Origin: Pirellulales bacterium
GTDB lineage: Bacteria; Planctomycetota; Planctomycetia; Pirellulales; UBA1268
Reading direction: 5' to 3'
DNA length: 64,000 nt
Assembly (NCBI GenBank): GCA_016776925.1
Contig: JADHSL010000002.1
Span: 1 to 64,000, forward strand
The translations under genes were made by a program, and so were the position numbers. Each line of letters begins with the position of its first letter. Position 1 is the first letter of the stretch. The notes below the pieces were generated by a model. It was given only the letters and a program-made list of their open reading frames with translations, was not told the origin of the DNA and searched no databases. Below, piece by piece: positions 18,167-27,693 of this stretch.

Positions 18167-19546
18167 ATGATCTCGCGAGGCAATTCAGTGGGACAGGGCA
18201 ACACTCTTCAACACCACGTGCGTTCTCATGTAGGCCGCAGACGATCCAACAACCAGGACTCTGCTGTAGTCATACCTGCTGAATCACCAAATAGTTTCCA
18301 CAAGCACGGATGGCTTTTTATTGTTGCAGACGGGATGGGCGCTCATGCGGGCGGCGAAGAGGCGAGCCGCATTGCGGTCGCACGCATTCCTGAAATCTAC
18401 AGTGACCTCAAGCCGGAGTATTCACCCCCACTCGCTCTCTCACAGAGCCTTCGTCAGGCCAACAAGGAAATTCATTCAAAGGGTGAGAGTGACCCCAACT
18501 ACAAGGGAATGGGTACAACCTGTTCAACATTGGTACTACTTCCCCAGGGAGCCATTGTAGGACACGTTGGTGACAGCCGTATCTACAGAGTCCGCGGACA
18601 TGACATTGAGCAACTTTCACGTGACCACTCACTCGCCTGGGAAGTTGCTGCCGCAAGTGGACAAAATGACCCCACGCAAGGAGCCAATCTTCCGAGTGTT
18701 CCAAAGAATATTATCACTCGCTCAATGGGCCCTCACAGCGATCTTGACATTGACCTTGAAGGCCCCTTCCCTGTTGAGCAAAACGACCTTTTTATTCTTT
18801 GCAGCGACGGTCTCTCTGGAACACTGAGCGATGAAGAGATTGCACTCTTTGCGTCAGAACTCTCTTTAGAAGAGGCCACAGCTGCTGTCGTCGGGCTTGC
18901 TCTTGTGCGAGGCGCGCCTGATAACACCACTGTAATCATTATTAAGGCCGGTCCTGAAGAAGTGACTCAGTATTCACGACGGGAAACTTCCTGGCCACTT
19001 GAGGACGATGGCGGGAGCATCGCAAGTCATCGCCGTCCCTGGATTTTTCTTGGAATAGCGGCTGTGAGTTTCTTCCTCTGCTTGGTCACCTACTCTGCAT
19101 ACAAATCATACGACGGAAACGATGACTTTTTTCGTCGTATGTTTCTCGCAGGAAGCATAATCACGATGGGTCTGACGCTTGGTTCAGTTTTTGGTTCATT
19201 CTTTAGTTTTGCCCTCATCAAACCGAGAAAAAAGATCAAGGTGATTTCACCAGGCCGAGGAACATCTCTTGGAAGAGCGCCCTACCGTCGTTATGACAGC
19301 ACTCCCTCTGAAAAAATATTTAGTCGTATTATTCGTTCTCTCGACCGCGCAAAAAGCGAACTTGAAGAAGCTGGCTTGACGGAGGAATCAGAGAAAATTA
19401 CTGAAGCAATAAAAAATGCCAGGAATGCAGTTCAGTCAAGTAATTTCTCAATGGCAACTCAAGCAATAGCCGATGGGCTACAGACGTTTTCTCACACTAT
19501 ACAATCATCTATGCTGACAGATACTGATACCAAAGGGTCGTCATAG
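18167..19546 (+). CDS. PP2C-family Ser/Thr phosphatase, membrane-anchored
   Basis: A 459-residue protein with an N-terminal PP2C (PPM) domain and all metal-binding motifs: RRSNNQDS (about 25-32), VADGMGAHAGGEEAS (about 53-67), GMGTTCSTL, GHVGDSRIYR, LCSDGLSGTL and APDNTTVI. It would remove phosphate from Ser/Thr residues set by Hanks-type kinases, none of which is in this window. Two hydrophobic segments follow (about 288-310 and 325-350), then a charged helical tail with LDRAKSELEEAGL, so the phosphatase domain should face the cytoplasm at the inner membrane. ATG at 18167 lacks a good Shine-Dalgarno site. The LptF/LptG-family gene begins 55 bases downstream and may be co-transcribed. Confidence 0.9.
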   Translation: MISRGNSVGQGNTLQHHVRSHVGRRRSNNQDSAVVIPAESPNSFHKHGWLFIVADGMGAHAGGEEASRIAVARIPEIYSDLKPEYSPPLALSQSLRQANKEIHSKGESDPNYKGMGTTCSTLVLLPQGAIVGHVGDSRIYRVRGHDIEQLSRDHSLAWEVAAASGQNDPTQGANLPSVPKNIITRSMGPHSDLDIDLEGPFPVEQNDLFILCSDGLSGTLSDEEIALFASELSLEEATAAVVGLALVRGAPDNTTVIIIKAGPEEVTQYSRRETSWPLEDDGGSIASHRRPWIFLGIAAVSFFLCLVTYSAYKSYDGNDDFFRRMFLAGSIITMGLTLGSVFGSFFSFALIKPRKKIKVISPGRGTSLGRAPYRRYDSTPSEKIFSRIIRSLDRAKSELEEAGLTEESEKITEAIKNARNAVQSSNFSMATQAIADGLQTFSHTIQSSMLTDTDTKGSS

Positions 19547-19601
19547 GGTTACTAAACAGCAATCTCTAACGATCCTTCAGGCCAGCGAAGGAATGCGGCC
19601 A

Positions 19602-20786
19602 ATGAAAATAATCACCCGATACGTCCTCTCTGAAATGCTTCAAGTTTTTCTTGTTGCACTTACTGCACTCACCCTTTTTATGCTCGTCATTGGGCTCACC
19701 AAAGAAGCACAGCAGCAGGGATTAGGACTGCTACAAATACTCGCACTCATTCCATATGTCTTGCCTGATGCCCTGCGGTTCGCTGTTCCTGGAACGATAC
19801 TATTTGCAGTCGCAAGCGTTTTTGGACGTTTTTCAAGCTCCAATGAAATCATTGCCCTCAAGGCTGCCGGCATCACCCCAATGGCTCTCATCTGGCCAGT
19901 TGCCTTCTTAGCCATTTTGATCAGTTTGAGCTGCGTCTGGCTGAATGATATCGCCGTCTCATGGGGACGAGAGGGCGTCCGGGGAGTTGTTGTTCAGAGT
20001 CTAGAAGAAATCATCTACAGCCGATTACAACAGCAACGTTCCTATAGCACGGACAAACTGGCAATTAATGTAAAGGGCGTTCAAGGACGTCGCCTCATCC
20101 GGCCAACGATGTCATTCCAGCCGAACAACTCAAGCCCCTCCGTGACACTCTCAGCAATGGAGGCCGTGCTCAAAACGGACGCGACGAATGCAAGCATTAC
20201 TGCTATTTGCACGAATGGAATAGTCCGAGTGGGTGACGTTGAGGTCGCCTTTCCAGATACCATCGAACGAGTGATACCTCTCGACTCGATTGGCAAGAAT
20301 AATCCGTTATCTAAAAGCCCATCTCAAATAGCAATGAATGAATTTCATGCAGCACGAAAAGACGCCCTAGCGAACATTAGTAGGGCACGGCAGCAAATTG
20401 CTGGCCGAGTTGCTGAATCCTTCCTGACAGGCCATGCCAACCTTACCGCACCGCAACACTTCGCTGGTGAACAGGCCACTATTGACCATTACCAAAATCG
20501 TCTCAATCGCATTGCAATGGAGCCATGGAGACGATGGGCAAATGGGTTTAGCTGCCTCGCTTTTGTTCTGGTGGGTGCTCCGATGGCAATCCGAATGCGA
20601 AACGCTGATTTTCTTACAAGCTTTTTCCTTTGTTTTTTACCGATTCTACTTGTCTATTACCCAATTTTTATGGCTGGCGTATCCGAGGCAAAAGCTGGTG
20701 ACTTGCCGCCCATTGCCGTCTGGGGAGGAAATCTTCTCGTTGCAGCCTGGGGCTGCCTACTTCTCCGCAGTGTCGTACGCCGCTGA
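19602..20786 (+). CDS. LptF/LptG-family LPS export permease
   Basis: A 394-residue inner-membrane protein of the YjgP/YjgQ family. LptF and LptG form the membrane part of the LptB2FG transporter that extracts LPS and hands it to the periplasmic bridge. Evidence: N-terminal IITRYVLSEMLQVFLVALTA, the family region SSNEIIALKAAGITP, a large periplasmic domain (about 120-295), then three C-terminal membrane segments beginning ANGFSCLAFVLVGAPMAIRM. About six membrane spans fit the family. Only one copy is present, so LptF or LptG cannot be told apart. ATG at 19602 sits 9 bases after AAGGA, better than the ATG at 19593 that touches that site. Confidence 0.88.
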   Translation: MKIITRYVLSEMLQVFLVALTALTLFMLVIGLTKEAQQQGLGLLQILALIPYVLPDALRFAVPGTILFAVASVFGRFSSSNEIIALKAAGITPMALIWPVAFLAILISLSCVWLNDIAVSWGREGVRGVVVQSLEEIIYSRLQQQRSYSTDKLAINVKGVQGRRLIRPTMSFQPNNSSPSVTLSAMEAVLKTDATNASITAICTNGIVRVGDVEVAFPDTIERVIPLDSIGKNNPLSKSPSQIAMNEFHAARKDALANISRARQQIAGRVAESFLTGHANLTAPQHFAGEQATIDHYQNRLNRIAMEPWRRWANGFSCLAFVLVGAPMAIRMRNADFLTSFFLCFLPILLVYYPIFMAGVSEAKAGDLPPIAVWGGNLLVAAWGCLLLRSVVRR

Positions 20787-20831
20787 AAACGAGTCATTCG
20801 GGTCTCAACCCGTATCAATACGAGTCGTTTT
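20786..20831 (+). terminator. Putative intrinsic terminator after the LptF/G gene
   Basis: Directly after the stop codon there is a nested palindrome: an outer AAAACGA/TCGTTTT arm pair enclosing an inner hairpin ATTCGGGT-CTCA-ACCCGTAT (one mismatch). The outer arm ends in TTTT. This would separate the PP2C-LptF/G unit from the next gene. Confidence 0.45.
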
Positions 20832-20982
20832 GCTGCACACAAAGTGGATCTCTTGGCGATCACTCTGCGGAATGGTTTTCAACTGATGGAAAATCTGCCA
20901 GAATCCAAAAAGGTCCCGGAAACAAATTCCTTAATGCTTCTTTCATCAATCTCTCTTCACACTTTTCAAGGAGTTCGCTGCG

Positions 20983-21984
20983 ATGGGTCGTCCTGTCACA
21001 TTATTTACAGGCCAATGGGCCGACATGCCGCTGGAAAACCTTGCTCGAAAAGCTCGTGAGTTTGGCTATCAAGGACTCGAGTTGGCGTGCTGGGGAGATC
21101 ATTTTGAAGTTGACAAGGCAATCGCTGATGACAGCTATTGCGCAACGAAGCGAGACCTGCTTGAACAGCACGACCTGATGGTTCACGCAATTTCCTGTCA
21201 TCTCGTTGGTCAAGCCGTTTGCGACCGAGTGGACGAACGTCACAAAACTATCCTGCCGCCGTACATCTGGGGTGATGGTGAACCGGAAGGCGTAAGTCAA
21301 CGGGCCGCCGAGGAAGTTAAGCAAACTGCCAGGGCCGCGAAAAAGCTTGGTGTGTCAGTTGTCAATGGCTTTACCGGATCAAGTATTTGGCATCTCCTGT
21401 ACTCTTTCCCGCCGGTCCCTGAATCAATGATTGAGGCTGGCTTTCAAGATTTTGCTGATCGGTGGAACCCTATCTTGGATGTTTTTGCTGAATCAGGTGT
21501 GCGTTTCGCACTCGAGGTACACCCAACTGAAATAGCTTTTGATATTATTACCGCCCAACGAGCACTTGAAGCAGTTGGGCACCGAGAAGAATTCGGTTTT
21601 AACTTTGACCCGAGTCACCTTCACTGGCAAGGCGTGGATCCAGTAGAATTTATCCGAACATTCCCAGACCGCATTTACCATGTTCATATCAAGGATGCTG
21701 TCGTACTCCTGAATGGCAAGGGGGGCATTCTTGCTAGCCACCTCAATTTCGGTGATCCACGACGCGGATGGGACTTCCGTTCTCCTGGTAGGGGAGGTGT
21801 CGACTTCGAAGAGATCATTCGGGCTCTTAATGAGATTGGCTACAGCGGTCCGTTGTCTGTTGAATGGGAAGATTGCGGAATGGATCGTGAGCATGGCGCA
21901 ACCGAGGCATGCGAATTTGTTCAAAATATTGACTTTGCTCCCAGTAATCGGCAGTTCGATGCTGCTTTCGATAAAGAGGACTAA
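20983..21984 (+). CDS. Sugar phosphate isomerase/epimerase (AP endonuclease 2-type TIM barrel)
   Basis: A 333-residue protein of the xylose isomerase-like TIM-barrel superfamily. Metal and active-site motifs appear in barrel order: [16 protein letters not shown], then [15 protein letters not shown] (metal-ligand Glu), [17 protein letters not shown] (Asp and His), [10 protein letters not shown] (His) and [11 protein letters not shown] (final Glu). Relatives interconvert sugar or inositol derivatives; the substrate is not predictable. ATG at 20983 is preceded by AAGGAG, 9 bases away. The metallopeptidase gene starts 10 bases after the stop, so the two are probably one operon. Confidence 0.88.
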   Translation: MGRPVTLFTGQWADMPLENLARKAREFGYQGLELACWGDHFEVDKAIADDSYCATKRDLLEQHDLMVHAISCHLVGQAVCDRVDERHKTILPPYIWGDGEPEGVSQRAAEEVKQTARAAKKLGVSVVNGFTGSSIWHLLYSFPPVPESMIEAGFQDFADRWNPILDVFAESGVRFALEVHPTEIAFDIITAQRALEAVGHREEFGFNFDPSHLHWQGVDPVEFIRTFPDRIYHVHIKDAVVLLNGKGGILASHLNFGDPRRGWDFRSPGRGGVDFEEIIRALNEIGYSGPLSVEWEDCGMDREHGATEACEFVQNIDFAPSNRQFDAAFDKED

Positions 21985-21994
21985 CGCCAGCATA

Positions 21995-23461
21995 ATGAAG
22001 GTTGAACGGCCCCCTGTTCTCCTACTCTTTTTTCTCATAAGCATCGGATTCCATTGCCTACAAAGGCTGCATGCCGATAGCGGAGAGTTTTTAAAGCCGG
22101 TCGGCGCAGGATGGAATGATTGCTGCTCAAAGATTGTTCGCGAAGCTCAGGCTTGTGGCGACCAGCGGCTGGCAGCCTACATTCAAAATTGGCCTTTGCC
22201 TGATGAACTGGGTCCAACCCAGTCTCAAGTTATTGCGAGCATTGATAAAAAACTTCTGAAGCCTGCTTGGCTTGAGAAGTCGAGCGAGCATTTGTGGACT
22301 GACTTTGTGCAGCTTCGACAACAGCGTGCTTTCTATTTTTTCGAAAGAGCTAAGGATGAGATTCAGAAGCAAAGAAGAATTCCTGTTCGCGATGGCATGC
22401 AATCAAGTAACAACTCCATCCGCCTTCTTGTTCGTGTTCTTCGTGAGAACCCTGACCATAAAATGAGTCGTCGTGCTCTGGGATATGTCAAGCACAGGGA
22501 CCAATGGGTCTGGCCAAATGTTGCTCGTCAACTTACGCAAAAAAAAGAGTACAGCCCTGAGGAAGGCTGGCTGAGAAACGGGAAAAAAACTATCCAATCA
22601 TCACCGCAGACTTCATCACTCCTTACCGGCAGGTTGAGCGCACAGACTTCCGACACAACACAGCAACTGTTCCATTCAGACCACTGGCACATTCGATCAA
22701 CCGCCGGGCCTCCACATACAGCCGCTCTAGCAAAACAGCTCGAACTGACTCGTTTCATCTGGCGTCAGGTTTTTGGTGGTTTTGTACTAACTCCGGTTGA
22801 ATTAAGTCGCCGCATTGTTGGACAGGCAAGACCTCGTCCAACAAGTTTGTTCAAGGTGGTCTTGCTTGCGAATCGTGAGGAGTACATCGATAGCTTGCAG
22901 TCGTTGGAGCCAGACATTGGGAAAACTCTTGGTATTTATTGGACACCCACACAAACAGCATGGTTTTTTTCGAGTCAAGACTTGGACAGCCGAACCGTAG
23001 AACATGAAGCAACCCATCAGCTCTTCGCAGAATCGTGGCCGACAAGCCCCTTAGCTGGAAGCAAGCACGGCATGTGGGCACTTGAGGCTGCCGCCTGCTA
23101 CATGGAAAGCCTTCAGAAAACTGATTTTGGTTTCACGGTTGGTGGACGCCAAAGTGGCCGCGTTCCTGCTGCAAGGGAAAGGCTTCTCGACGACAATTTT
23201 TTTCTCCCGTTACGGCAACTGTCAAAACTTGGGAGAAGTGCGTTACAGAACCAACCAGAATTACCGAAAATATATAGCCAACTATCCGGTCTCGCAGACT
23301 TCTTCATGAATGGTGAAGGTGGCCGTTACCGAAACGCTTTTATCGAATACCTCGTTCAGCTATACCGCGGAACAGCAGAACAGGAAACGCTATGGAAACT
23401 CTGCAGGAGAAGCCCGGAAGAACTTGATACCGAGTATAAGCGTTATCTGTCGTCACCATAA
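21995..23461 (+). CDS. Exported DUF1570-like zinc metallopeptidase
   Basis: A 488-residue protein starting MKVERPPVLLLFFLISIGFH, a clear signal peptide, so it is exported. The central and C-terminal parts resemble the DUF1570 family common in planctomycetes: FKVVLLANREEYIDSLQ, then VEHEATHQLFAE containing the zinc-protease motif HEATH (about residues 337-341), a downstream WALEAAACYMES segment that may give the third zinc ligand, and ADFFMNGEGGRYRNAFIEYL. I infer a periplasmic or surface metallopeptidase of unknown substrate. The frame extends upstream to 21713, but that part lies inside the preceding gene; ATG at 21995 gives the signal peptide. Confidence 0.75.
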   Translation: MKVERPPVLLLFFLISIGFHCLQRLHADSGEFLKPVGAGWNDCCSKIVREAQACGDQRLAAYIQNWPLPDELGPTQSQVIASIDKKLLKPAWLEKSSEHLWTDFVQLRQQRAFYFFERAKDEIQKQRRIPVRDGMQSSNNSIRLLVRVLRENPDHKMSRRALGYVKHRDQWVWPNVARQLTQKKEYSPEEGWLRNGKKTIQSSPQTSSLLTGRLSAQTSDTTQQLFHSDHWHIRSTAGPPHTAALAKQLELTRFIWRQVFGGFVLTPVELSRRIVGQARPRPTSLFKVVLLANREEYIDSLQSLEPDIGKTLGIYWTPTQTAWFFSSQDLDSRTVEHEATHQLFAESWPTSPLAGSKHGMWALEAAACYMESLQKTDFGFTVGGRQSGRVPAARERLLDDNFFLPLRQLSKLGRSALQNQPELPKIYSQLSGLADFFMNGEGGRYRNAFIEYLVQLYRGTAEQETLWKLCRRSPEELDTEYKRYLSSP

Positions 23462-23475
23462 GCATTATCGCTTAT
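23458..23475. terminator. Weak hairpin after the metallopeptidase gene
   Basis: ATAAGC-ATTATC-GCTTAT is a perfect 6-bp stem overlapping the stop codon. No U-tract follows, so terminator activity is only possible. Confidence 0.22.
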
Positions 23476-23576
23476 AGTAGTGCGCATTCCAGCGGAAGCT
23501 AAGAATTTATCATACGTCCAATTACAAAACCGATCCAATCACCTAACCACACCCCTTCACGCCTGAAAGTCTCTTC

Positions 23577-25643
23577 ATGCCTAGCTCAGATACACCAACA
23601 CTCACCGACATAGATCAACTTGCAATTGACACAATCCGAACGTTGTCGATGGATGCTGTTGAAGCTGCCAAAAGTGGGCATCCCGGCACTCCAATGGCGC
23701 TTGCTCCAGTTGCCTACACGGTTTGGAAAGACTTTCTACGGTACAACCCACTTGATCCAACTTGGCCGAACCGTGACCGTTTTGTTCTTTCATGCGGCCA
23801 TGCCTCCATGTTGTTATATAGCTTGATTCACCTTGCGGGCATTAGGCAGGGCAGCCCAAACACCGAAGCCAACAAACTTCCAGCAGTCAGCCTTGATGAC
23901 ATCCGGGCATTTCGTCAACTCGATAGTGTATGTGCCGGACATCCAGAACATCACTTGGCTGTTGGCGTCGAAACAACAACCGGACCGCTTGGCCAAGGAT
24001 GTGCAAATTCAGTTGGTATGGCTATTTCTTCCCGATGGCTAGGCGCACAATACAATCGTCCTGATGCAACACTGTTTGATTTCGATACGTATGTACTGTG
24101 CAGTGATGGTGACCTGATGGAGGGCGTTGCAAGTGAGTCTGCGTCACTTGCTGGTCATCTTCAGCTGGCAAACCTCTGCTGGATTTACGATGACAATAAA
24201 ATAACAATCGAGGGTGAAACCGACCTTGCGTTCAGTGAGGACGTTGGGCGTCGATTCGAAGGATTTGGATGGCGAATCGAATATGTCGACGATGCAAACG
24301 ATGCCTCGTCTTTGAGTCGTGCACTTGAAGCCTTTAAGGCAGAAACTCATAAACCTACTTTGATTGTCGTCAAAAGCATAATCGGCTTTGGTGCTCCAAC
24401 AAAAGCTGGTTCTCATTCATCTCATGGTGCTCCGCTTGGACCAGATGAGATCGCTGGGGCAAAAGAAGCATATGATTGGCCCACCCGTGAGGCCTTCCAC
24501 GTTCCGAACGGAGTTGGCAAGCATTTCCAAGACACAATGGGTGAACGTGGGCAAAAAGCAAATGCATTATGGCAGACAGCTCATCAAACATTAGCCTCTG
24601 CTGAACCGCAGGTCGCGAAGAAACTTGAGTGCTTGCTTGCTGGAGAGCTACCGGAGGGCTGGGCGGATGCAATCCCAGACTTTCCGGCTGATGCAAAGGG
24701 ACTGGCTAGTCGTGTTTCATCTGGAAAAGTCCTTCAAAGCCTTAGTGCTACTATCCCATGGTTCTTGGGTGGCTCAGCTGACCTTGCGCCATCAACGATG
24801 ACTCTTATCCCTGATGCAGGTGACTTCGGACCCGAAAACCTCAGCGGACGCAACTTTCACTTTGGTATCCGAGAGCATGCCATGGCAGCTGCCTGTAATG
24901 GTATGGCCTTGTGCGGCTTGCGGCCATATGCCGCAACCTTCTTTGTATTCTTTGACTACCTCAAACCAGCCCTTCGACTTTCTGCTTTAGGGGAACTTGG
25001 TGTCATTTATGTTCTTACGCATGATTCAATTGGTCTTGGTGAGGACGGTCCCACTCATCAGCCTATTGAACATCTTGCGAGTGCCCGAGCTGTCCCTGGG
25101 TTAAATGTTTTTCGGCCGGCCGATGCCAACGAAGTTGCAGAGGCGTATCGGAGTGCATTACTGAACCCGAAACAGCCAGCCGTCATGGTACTTTCGCGAC
25201 AAAATCTCCCAACACTCGACCGAACAAATCTTGGACCAGCGAATGGTGTTGCCAAGGGGGGCTACATATTGAAAGAAGCTCGAGGGGGCGAGGCTGAATG
25301 CATTCTCATCGGAACTGGCAGTGAGATTCCACTTTGTCTTGATGCAGCTGATATTCTCGACTCAGATGGTATTCGAACTCGAGTTGTAAGCCTTCCGTGC
25401 TGGGAACTCTTTGCTGAGCAAGACGATGAGTACCGGGAACACGTTCTTCCTTCGAATATTCCATCGCGAGTAGCATGTGAAGCTGCCTCAGGATTTGGCT
25501 GGGAAAGATGGCTCGGCCAGAAAGGCACATTCATCGGGATGAATGGATTTGGCGCTTCTGGTCCGGCAAAGAAATTGTTCGAACACTTTGGCATTACTGC
25601 TGAAGCTGTTGTCGCTGCAGCACGAACTCTGGTTGGTAAATAG
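23577..25643 (+). CDS. tkt: Transketolase
   Basis: A 688-residue transketolase, a thiamine-diphosphate enzyme of the pentose phosphate pathway that moves two-carbon units between sugar phosphates. Typical segments are SGHPGTPMALAPVAYTVW, the thiamine-diphosphate motif VLCSDGDLMEGVASESAS followed by the DDNKITIEG segment, GAPTKAGSHSSHG, FGIREHAMAAACNGMAL containing the catalytic Glu, THDSIGLGEDGPTHQPIEHL and MVLSRQNLP. Length matches full-length bacterial TktA/TktB. No clear ribosome-binding site precedes ATG 23577. Transcribed toward, and convergent with, the anti-sigma gene. Confidence 0.97.
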   Translation: MPSSDTPTLTDIDQLAIDTIRTLSMDAVEAAKSGHPGTPMALAPVAYTVWKDFLRYNPLDPTWPNRDRFVLSCGHASMLLYSLIHLAGIRQGSPNTEANKLPAVSLDDIRAFRQLDSVCAGHPEHHLAVGVETTTGPLGQGCANSVGMAISSRWLGAQYNRPDATLFDFDTYVLCSDGDLMEGVASESASLAGHLQLANLCWIYDDNKITIEGETDLAFSEDVGRRFEGFGWRIEYVDDANDASSLSRALEAFKAETHKPTLIVVKSIIGFGAPTKAGSHSSHGAPLGPDEIAGAKEAYDWPTREAFHVPNGVGKHFQDTMGERGQKANALWQTAHQTLASAEPQVAKKLECLLAGELPEGWADAIPDFPADAKGLASRVSSGKVLQSLSATIPWFLGGSADLAPSTMTLIPDAGDFGPENLSGRNFHFGIREHAMAAACNGMALCGLRPYAATFFVFFDYLKPALRLSALGELGVIYVLTHDSIGLGEDGPTHQPIEHLASARAVPGLNVFRPADANEVAEAYRSALLNPKQPAVMVLSRQNLPTLDRTNLGPANGVAKGGYILKEARGGEAECILIGTGSEIPLCLDAADILDSDGIRTRVVSLPCWELFAEQDDEYREHVLPSNIPSRVACEAASGFGWERWLGQKGTFIGMNGFGASGPAKKLFEHFGITAEAVVAAARTLVGK

Positions 25644-25681
25644 ATACCATTTTTCGTCAATACTGCTCAATCGCGACTAAG

Positions 25682-25697
25682 GAGGAGAGACCTCCTC
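25682..25697. terminator. Hairpin between convergent tkt and anti-sigma genes
   Basis: GAGGAG-AGAC-CTCCTC, a 6-bp GC-rich stem, is centred between the two convergent genes and may stop transcription from both sides. There is no U-tract. Confidence 0.3.
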
Positions 25698-25728
25698 AGT
25701 GACACGTACCTTCGGCACTCGCCCTGCA

Positions 25729-26697
25729 CTACGGCTGGTGATGAGAATCACCGATGACTGCATCCTCTACGTTTTTTCCAGCTGCAATTTTTCCATCGTT
25801 ATTAAGATACAGATGATCGTTCTTATGTAGTTTATCAAGCGTCGAACTTGTCACCCAGATTCGTTCGACATGACCATCCTCGTACACAATATGATGAGCT
25901 CCATCAGGGTGGTTGCTACTTTGCTTTCCGCTTGCGTCGGGGGCATCTGCCATGATCGGATGATGGCTTCGTTGCTGGTTACGATTTGGTTTCAAACGAC
26001 CAGATTCATCACGATAGCCGAGCGTATAGCCATAATCGCCTCCCATAACATCAATTAACTTTTCAAATCTCTCTGTACCAAGAGCTGCCTCAAGCTCTTC
26101 TTTTGAAGGTATCTGAAAATCCCCTTTCCGGTTGAGTGCTGATCCTGGGTATACGAGCAAGCCGTCATCTGGTTGAATCCTATGCTCTGATACGAGCGTA
26201 GGTGCATATAATCCTGCTCGTGACAGCGGGCCCTCGTCTGGTGGAGTCGGGTACATGCTGTGCACATCAGCATATCCCTGAAGAGCAGTTGCTACCTTCT
26301 GTAGATTCTGCTGGGCTCTGGTGGCCCTGGCATCTTCCATCGTTTCAAGCAGCAGCGGAGCCAGAAGAATTATTGCGGCAAGAGACGCCGCAGTGAGGAT
26401 CACGCGATCAAGCCAAACCCGCGGCCGAATGATGGGATCAGATTCTACTGATTCCGAAAGGGTTGGCCTCGTATCGGCTGAGGCCTGCTTCACTGCTGCA
26501 ATCGTTCGTTCCGCCAAACCAATTGGTGGTGTGATAACGTCTCGGTCGCGTTCCAAGGGCTGCAAAGCACGTTCAAGCTTTGCAAGATCGTGCTCAATTT
26601 TACCCGCTGTCTCAGGATTTTGACGCGCTGATTCAATCTCCGCCCGTTCTTCCTCATCTACGCTATCCAGCAAATAGCCGATTAAATCTTGGCGCAT
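25729..26697 (-). CDS. Membrane-anchored anti-sigma factor with DUF1559-like extracytoplasmic domain
   Basis: A 322-residue protein directly downstream of, and probably co-transcribed with, an ECF sigma gene. The first 85 residues are acidic and helical like cytoplasmic anti-sigma domains (MRQDLIGYLLDSVDEEERAE), without zinc ligands. One membrane segment follows (about 105-125). The outer part resembles DUF1559 pseudopilin-like proteins of planctomycetes: a helix QQNLQKVATALQGYADVHS followed by YP, and near the end HPDGAHHIVYEDGHVERIW, which is close to the family's H-X9-DG signature but with one extra residue. ATG at 26697 follows AAGGAGG. I infer a sensor that holds the sigma factor until a signal at the envelope releases it. 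Confidence 0.65.
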   Translation of the reverse strand: MRQDLIGYLLDSVDEEERAEIESARQNPETAGKIEHDLAKLERALQPLERDRDVITPPIGLAERTIAAVKQASADTRPTLSESVESDPIIRPRVWLDRVILTAASLAAIILLAPLLLETMEDARATRAQQNLQKVATALQGYADVHSMYPTPPDEGPLSRAGLYAPTLVSEHRIQPDDGLLVYPGSALNRKGDFQIPSKEELEAALGTERFEKLIDVMGGDYGYTLGYRDESGRLKPNRNQQRSHHPIMADAPDASGKQSSNHPDGAHHIVYEDGHVERIWVTSSTLDKLHKNDHLYLNNDGKIAAGKNVEDAVIGDSHHQP

Positions 26698-26776
26698 GCC
26701 ACCCTTCCCTCCTTTGGCGACAAGCAACTTCGACTTTTGTCGTGCTTGGCTCGTTGATGACTGGCAAATTGTTCCT

Positions 26777-27478
26777 TCATGCCTTTAACTCCGACTGATC
26801 AGTGCTCGTCCATGCACGATTAAGTTTTGATAACGCTGCATGGAGCCGGCTCTTAACTGTTCCGACAGGTATTCCAAGGACGTCAGCCGCTTCGCGATAT
26901 TTCAATCCTTGGTGATACACTAAAATTAATGCCGCTCGCAGTGTTTCCGGCAAGTTGTCTACAGCTCCACGCACCCACTCTCTGGCTTCTTCGTCCTCAA
27001 GATTTTCAACCGCCGTCGGAGCTTCCGACGACACAACTGACATTAAGTCTCCCTCTTCATCATTTCCCGACCGTTGATCTAGGCTTACCATGCGATGCCG
27101 TCGATTCCGTCGTTGTGCATCAATAGCCTGATTCGTTGCGATTGTGTACATCCACGGACGAAACCGTCTACCCGCTTCAAACCGATCCCGCTTGACATAA
27201 ATCTGGAGGAATGTTGCCTGAAAAACATCCTCTGCCATCTCGGCACTCCCAACATACCGCCGCAGATAACTAAACAACTCTCTTTCATAACGCGAAACCA
27301 ACACCTCATAGGCGCTGGTATCTTCGGTATCACAAAAAGTCTTGAAAAGTTGCTCATCGGACGGCTCTTCCGTCGGGGGATGCAGACGACCTGTAGTATC
27401 ACCAGCCGTCTGACTACGAAGAGACTCTCCCCCAACGAGTGGGTGGACTCTCTCCGAAGATGGCTGATCAATGTCCAT
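26777..27478 (-). CDS. ECF-type RNA polymerase sigma factor
   Basis: A 233-residue sigma-70 family protein of the extracytoplasmic-function class. After a polar 40-residue N-terminus come region 2 (FSYLRRYVGSAEMAEDVFQA, FRPWMYTIATNQAID) and region 4 (LPETLRAALILVYHQGLKY and the helix-turn-helix YREAADVLGIPVGTVKSRLH). Region 3 is absent, as expected. It directs RNA polymerase to a stress- or envelope-related regulon that is unknown here. The membrane anti-sigma gene begins 79 bases downstream on the same strand. The divergent neighbour, the NCS2-like permease, could be a target, but I see no confident promoter motif. Confidence 0.93.
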   Translation of the reverse strand: MDIDQPSSERVHPLVGGESLRSQTAGDTTGRLHPPTEEPSDEQLFKTFCDTEDTSAYEVLVSRYERELFSYLRRYVGSAEMAEDVFQATFLQIYVKRDRFEAGRRFRPWMYTIATNQAIDAQRRNRRHRMVSLDQRSGNDEEGDLMSVVSSEAPTAVENLEDEEAREWVRGAVDNLPETLRAALILVYHQGLKYREAADVLGIPVGTVKSRLHAALSKLNRAWTSTDQSELKA

Positions 27479-27693
27479 GATGTACTACGTGGAAGGTCGT
27501 CCTCTGGTTCGGCTCAGCAAACCATTTTTATTTTTTTAAAGAGAGCACACAGATACCATGAAAAAGAGCACCTACTCGTTTTTCCACTGATTCAGAGTAT
27601 AGTCCGTACCGTTACTGGCTGCGACCATCAGGTTAAACAGACGGTCAGGGATATCTATCGACCTGAAAAATCCGGACATCTAAGAGATCTTGT

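Noticed and set aside
21493-22044. Minus-strand 183-codon frame
   Set aside because: Antisense to the isomerase/epimerase and the signal peptide of the metallopeptidase; not protein-like.
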